Assembly (NCBI GenBank): GCA_029879665.1
Contig: JAOUPW010000052.1
Span: forward strand, 1-8,606
Source: Rhodospirillales bacterium
GTDB taxonomy: Bacteria > Pseudomonadota > Alphaproteobacteria > Rhodospirillales > JAOUPW01
Length of the DNA stretch: 8,606 nt
Direction of reading: 5' to 3'
Shown: in pieces, positions 6,722-8,606 of the stretch
Numbering within the stretch: position 1 is the stretch's first letter
Layout of the letters: every line of letters starts with the position of its first letter
Made by a program: the position numbers and the translations under genes
Notes under the pieces: model-generated
What the model was told of the DNA's origin: nothing
The model's database searches: none
Seen by the model: the letters and a program-made list of their open reading frames with translations, nothing else

Positions 6722-7034
6722 TGCTTTCTATGCGATTGGCCAGAGCCTCGATGCCGGCGCCGAAGGCCTCATCGGCGCCGTTGGTGGCGGAAATCCCTTC
6801 CGGGACCGCATTTTTAAGGGCTTTCATGTCATCCCGGAGCTCGCTCAGTTCATCCGCGATCAGTAGATTACACATCACCAGAAGGTGGGATTCGCTTAAA
6901 TGACCCACGCTTTTTATCAGTTCTGACATTTTCCCGTTCACGTAATCCGTCAGTTCCAGCAGATAGTCTTCCTGGCCGTCCTGACACGAGACCTGATAGC
7001 TACGACCGTTGATGGTAAGGTCCACTTTGGGCAT
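6696..7034 (-). CDS. zapA: ZapA, FtsZ-ring-associated cell division protein
   Basis: 112 residues. The N-terminus matches the ZapA pattern: VDLTINGRSYQVSCQDGQED (4-23), then the helical YLLELTDYVNGKMSELIKS, followed by a long helix and a C-terminal segment (about 92-111) rich in Leu, Ile, Glu and Arg with coiled-coil character. ZapA tetramers crosslink FtsZ protofilaments at midcell. The ATG shares one base with the stop of the upstream small gene (TAATG), so the two are coupled. Position beside the 6S gene and the cyclo-ligase gene is the usual alphaproteobacterial one. The last codons carry the 6S promoter, which may constrain the C-terminal residues. Confidence 0.93.
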   Translation of the reverse strand: MPKVDLTINGRSYQVSCQDGQEDYLLELTDYVNGKMSELIKSVGHLSESHLLVMCNLLIADELSELRDDMKALKNAVPEGISATNGADEAFGAGIEALANRIESIAERLEQT

Positions 7035-7285
7035 TAATCCAGAATCCCTCTCAACCGGTCGATGGCACCATCCAGCCGGCAGGACACCGTATCGTTCGTT
7101 TGTTTCAAGGCTGCGTTTTCGTCACGAAGGGCGGCAAGCTCTTCGGTCAAGGCGCCGTTGCCGACGCCGTTGCCGGGCACCTTGGCCTTCAAAGCGGCTT
7201 CAAGACGGCTGATGGCTTTGTCTAGCCGTGTGCACGCTTGAACCAGCCGGGGGTTTTGCTGTTGATCCGACACGATGTAGCCCAT
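7034..7285 (-). CDS. Small coiled-coil protein upstream of zapA (DUF4164-like)
   Basis: 83 residues from the ATG at 7285-7283. Two helical stretches have heptad-like leucine/isoleucine spacing: LVQACTRLDKAISRLEAALK (about 14-33) and LTEELAALRDENAALKQTND (about 46-65), ending CRLDGAIDRLRGILD. A Gly/Asn-rich break (about 37-44) separates them. Many alphaproteobacteria carry a short coiled-coil protein (DUF4164) directly before zapA; I assign it on this context and on composition, not a firm motif. A structural role near the division ring, perhaps with ZapA, is inference. The frame stays open upstream to 7447, but that extension would translate the 23-bp tandem repeat and looks non-coding. AGGGA lies unusually close to the ATG, so a GTG four codons in is possible. 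Confidence 0.65.
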   Translation of the reverse strand: MGYIVSDQQQNPRLVQACTRLDKAISRLEAALKAKVPGNGVGNGALTEELAALRDENAALKQTNDTVSCRLDGAIDRLRGILD

Positions 7286-7316
7286 CTTCCCTGTTGGTCC
7301 GAGAGAATAAAGCGTC

Positions 7317-7407
7317 GCCCGCCAGGGCGCAACAGGTGTGCCCGCCAGGGCGCAACAGGTGTGCCCGCCAGGGCGCAACAGGTGTGCCCGCCAGGGCGCA
7401 ACAGGTG
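7317..7407. repeat. 23-bp tandem repeat, four copies
   Basis: Copies start at 7317, 7340, 7363 and 7386. Each begins GCCCGCCAGGGC and ends AACAGGTGT. The first three are identical, and the fourth differs only in its last base. Each unit contains the short inverted repeat GCCC-GCCA-GGGC. The unit is not a multiple of three, so translated frames change with each copy, arguing against a coding role. The array ends 31 bases before the small coiled-coil gene, on the leader side. Near-perfect identity means recent expansion or ongoing homogenisation. No spacers, so not CRISPR. Confidence 0.95.
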
Positions 7408-7520
7408 AATCTGAGTTAAATAAATGCGAACAGAACGGCCGAGGCATGTAAAATCGGCGGAAATTTCATTCTTGCATTGACGCAGGATGCCTGAGGACCG
7501 ATGTTTTGGCCCAGATTGAC

Positions 7521-7582
7521 CGGGTGGGGGTAACGGTGCGCCTCCCCACCCGAATGGGTAAACCCCTACTCTACCAGGGGGT
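7521..7582. promoter_or_regulatory. Cluster of GGGT/ACCC inverted repeats upstream of gap
   Basis: Three nested symmetries are visible: CGGGTGGGG (7521-7529) with its perfect complement CCCCACCCG (7544-7552) around a 14-base spacer; GGGT-AA-ACCC (7556-7565); and ACCCC (7562-7566) with GGGGT (7578-7582). The last ends 15 bases before the gap -10 box, overlapping where a -35 element would lie. As DNA this could be an operator or activator site for gap; if transcription starts further upstream, it could be a structured leader. No U-run follows on either strand, so it is not a standard terminator. Confidence 0.5.
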
Positions 7583-7597
7583 GTTATCCCGGACGGA

Positions 7598-7603
7598 TAT
7601 AAT
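7598..7603 (+). promoter_or_regulatory. Probable -10 box of the gap promoter
   Basis: A perfect TATAAT lies 45 bases before the gap ATG. The position 17 bases upstream is G-rich (within CCAGGGGGTG) and does not resemble TTGACA, so the promoter may depend on an activator binding the adjacent inverted repeats. A GGAG at 7639-7642 is the gap ribosome binding site. Confidence 0.5.
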
Positions 7604-7648
7604 ATGATATGTAAGGCGCCCTTCTCACTTTGGTTGACGGAGTAAATA

Positions 7649-8606
7649 ATGGCGGTTCGGGTAGCGATTAACGGATTTGGCCGGATTGGACGACTGACGT
7701 TCAGGGCCCTGGTTGAATCTGGACGCAAAGACATTCAGGTGGTGGCGATCAACGATCTGGGATCAGCGGAAGCCAACGCACATCTTCTCAAATATGATTC
7801 CGTTCACGGAAAACTTCCCGTCAACGTCAAGGTCAAGGGCAATACGATGGACGTCGGTCGTGGCCCGATCAAGGTGCTGGCGGAACGGGACCCGGCCCAG
7901 TTGCCCTGGGGCGAAATGGACGTCGATATCGTCTATGAATGCACCGGCATCTTCACCTCGCGTGACAAGGCCGCCCTTCATCTGAAAGCCGGCGCGAAAA
8001 AGGTCCTGGTTTCGGCCCCGGCGTCGGGCGCCGATCTTACGGTGGTTTACGGAGTCAACGACAGCAAGCTCAAGGCCAACCACACGGTGGTTTCCAATGC
8101 GTCGTGCACCACCAACTGCCTGGCCCCGGTCGCCCATGTGCTGAACAAGGCGGTCGGCATCGAAAAGGGGTTCATGACCACGGTGCATTCGTTCACCGGC
8201 GACCAGCGGACGGTGGATACACTGCACAGCGATCCGCGCCGGGCGCGGGCGGCTTCCATCTCCATGATTCCGGCCTCCACCGGCGCCGCCAAGGCGGTGG
8301 GGCTGGTGCTGCCGGAACTGCTGGGCAAGCTGGACGGCACCGCCGTACGCGTACCCACACCCAACGTTTCCATGATTGACCTCACCTTCGTTTCCAAGAA
8401 GAAGACCTCGGTCGAGGACATCAACAACGCCATCAAGGCGGCCGCGTCCAAGGGACCGCTCAAGGGCATTCTCGATTACGTCACTGAACCGCTGGTCTCG
8501 GTCGATTTCAACCACAGTTCGTTCAGTTCTTGCTTCGACGCCACCCAGACTCAGGTTCTGGACGGCAATTTCGTTCGCATTCTGTCGTGGTACGACAACG
8601 AATGGG
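7649..8606 (+). CDS. gap: Type I glyceraldehyde-3-phosphate dehydrogenase (runs off the right edge)
   Basis: 319 codons are visible with no stop before the edge; complete family members have about 335. The Rossmann fold starts [19 protein letters not shown] (3-21). Asp36 in VVAINDLG is the usual marker of NAD rather than NADP preference. Catalytic Cys153 lies in [12 protein letters not shown], and His180 in [32 protein letters not shown] (197-216) binds phosphate, and the visible end, SWYDNEW, is the conserved C-terminal motif. The enzyme oxidises glyceraldehyde 3-phosphate to 1,3-bisphosphoglycerate in glycolysis and works in reverse in gluconeogenesis. It is the only plus-strand gene here. 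GGAG six bases before the ATG supports the start. Its usual operon partner pgk would lie beyond the edge. Confidence 0.96.
   Translation, partial: MAVRVAINGFGRIGRLTFRALVESGRKDIQVVAINDLGSAEANAHLLKYDSVHGKLPVNVKVKGNTMDVGRGPIKVLAERDPAQLPWGEMDVDIVYECTGIFTSRDKAALHLKAGAKKVLVSAPASGADLTVVYGVNDSKLKANHTVVSNASCTTNCLAPVAHVLNKAVGIEKGFMTTVHSFTGDQRTVDTLHSDPRRARAASISMIPASTGAAKAVGLVLPELLGKLDGTAVRVPTPNVSMIDLTFVSKKKTSVEDINNAIKAAASKGPLKGILDYVTEPLVSVDFNHSSFSSCFDATQTQVLDGNFVRILSWYDNEW

Larger units (their letters stand above)
7286..7648. other. Divergent intergenic region between the zapA operon and gap
   Basis: These 363 bases have no gene I can support. Left to right they hold the presumed leader of the small coiled-coil gene, four 23-bp tandem repeats, an A/T-richer stretch (about 7408-7475) where a minus-strand promoter would be expected (TTTACA at 7453-7448 is a possible -35, but no good -10 follows), a cluster of inverted repeats (7521-7582), and the gap -10 box and leader. 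Open frames through it on either strand have repeat-derived or unrecognisable sequence. Confidence 0.7.

Noticed and set aside
7317..7407. CRISPR array
   Set aside because: The 23-bp units are directly adjacent with no unique spacers.
7222..7734. Minus-strand open frame through the tandem repeats and the gap start
   Set aside because: Its middle is translated 23-bp repeat, changing frame each copy, and it is antisense to the gap N-terminus.
7763..8515. Long minus-strand open frame (250 codons) opposite gap
   Set aside because: The plus strand encodes an intact GAPDH with all catalytic motifs; the antisense product is Gly/Arg/His-rich and unrecognisable.

Overview
The window looks like ordinary core chromosome of a free-living alphaproteobacterium, probably near the Rhodospirillales (inferred; no marker gives a genus). 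The grounds are GC-rich coding sequence, the order yebC-ruvC-ruvA-ruvB-ybgC-tolQ-tolR-tolA, and the alphaproteobacterial arrangement of a 6S RNA gene between zapA and the 5-formyltetrahydrofolate cyclo-ligase gene, with a glyceraldehyde-3-phosphate dehydrogenase gene nearby. I see no complete mobile element, no CRISPR array and no tRNA or rRNA.

Layout: every gene except the last is on the minus strand, so transcription runs right to left. From right to left: (i) a truncated gap gene on the plus strand (7649 to the right edge); (ii) a 363-bp divergent intergenic region (7286-7648) with nested GGGT/ACCC inverted repeats, a perfect TATAAT box before gap, and a four-copy 23-bp tandem repeat; (iii) a small coiled-coil gene and zapA, overlapping by one base; (iv) the 6S RNA gene, with a sigma70-like promoter inside the end of zapA; (v) the cyclo-ligase gene and a YmdB-type metallophosphoesterase gene, 3 bp apart; (vi) a 204-bp intergenic region carrying four copies of an ATGTCAC-like motif every 28-30 bp; (vii) yebC; (viii) ruvCAB, each junction an ATGA overlap, preceded by an 11-bp-period direct repeat resembling a degenerate alphaproteobacterial LexA box; (ix) ybgC-tolQ-tolR-tolA, coupled to ruvB by a short overlap, with tolA running off the left edge.

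How the genes work together: RuvA, RuvB and RuvC bind, branch-migrate and cut Holliday junctions. TolQ, TolR and TolA form the proton-driven inner-membrane part of the Tol-Pal envelope system, with the YbgC thioesterase in its usual place. ZapA stabilises the FtsZ ring. 6S RNA binds RNA polymerase in stationary phase, and the cyclo-ligase feeds the folate pool.

I found no clearly new multi-gene system. The least explained material is non-coding: the phased ATGTCAC array, the 23-bp tandem repeat in the presumed leader of the zapA operon, the inverted repeats before gap, and the absence of transketolase from the place it often occupies beside gap.
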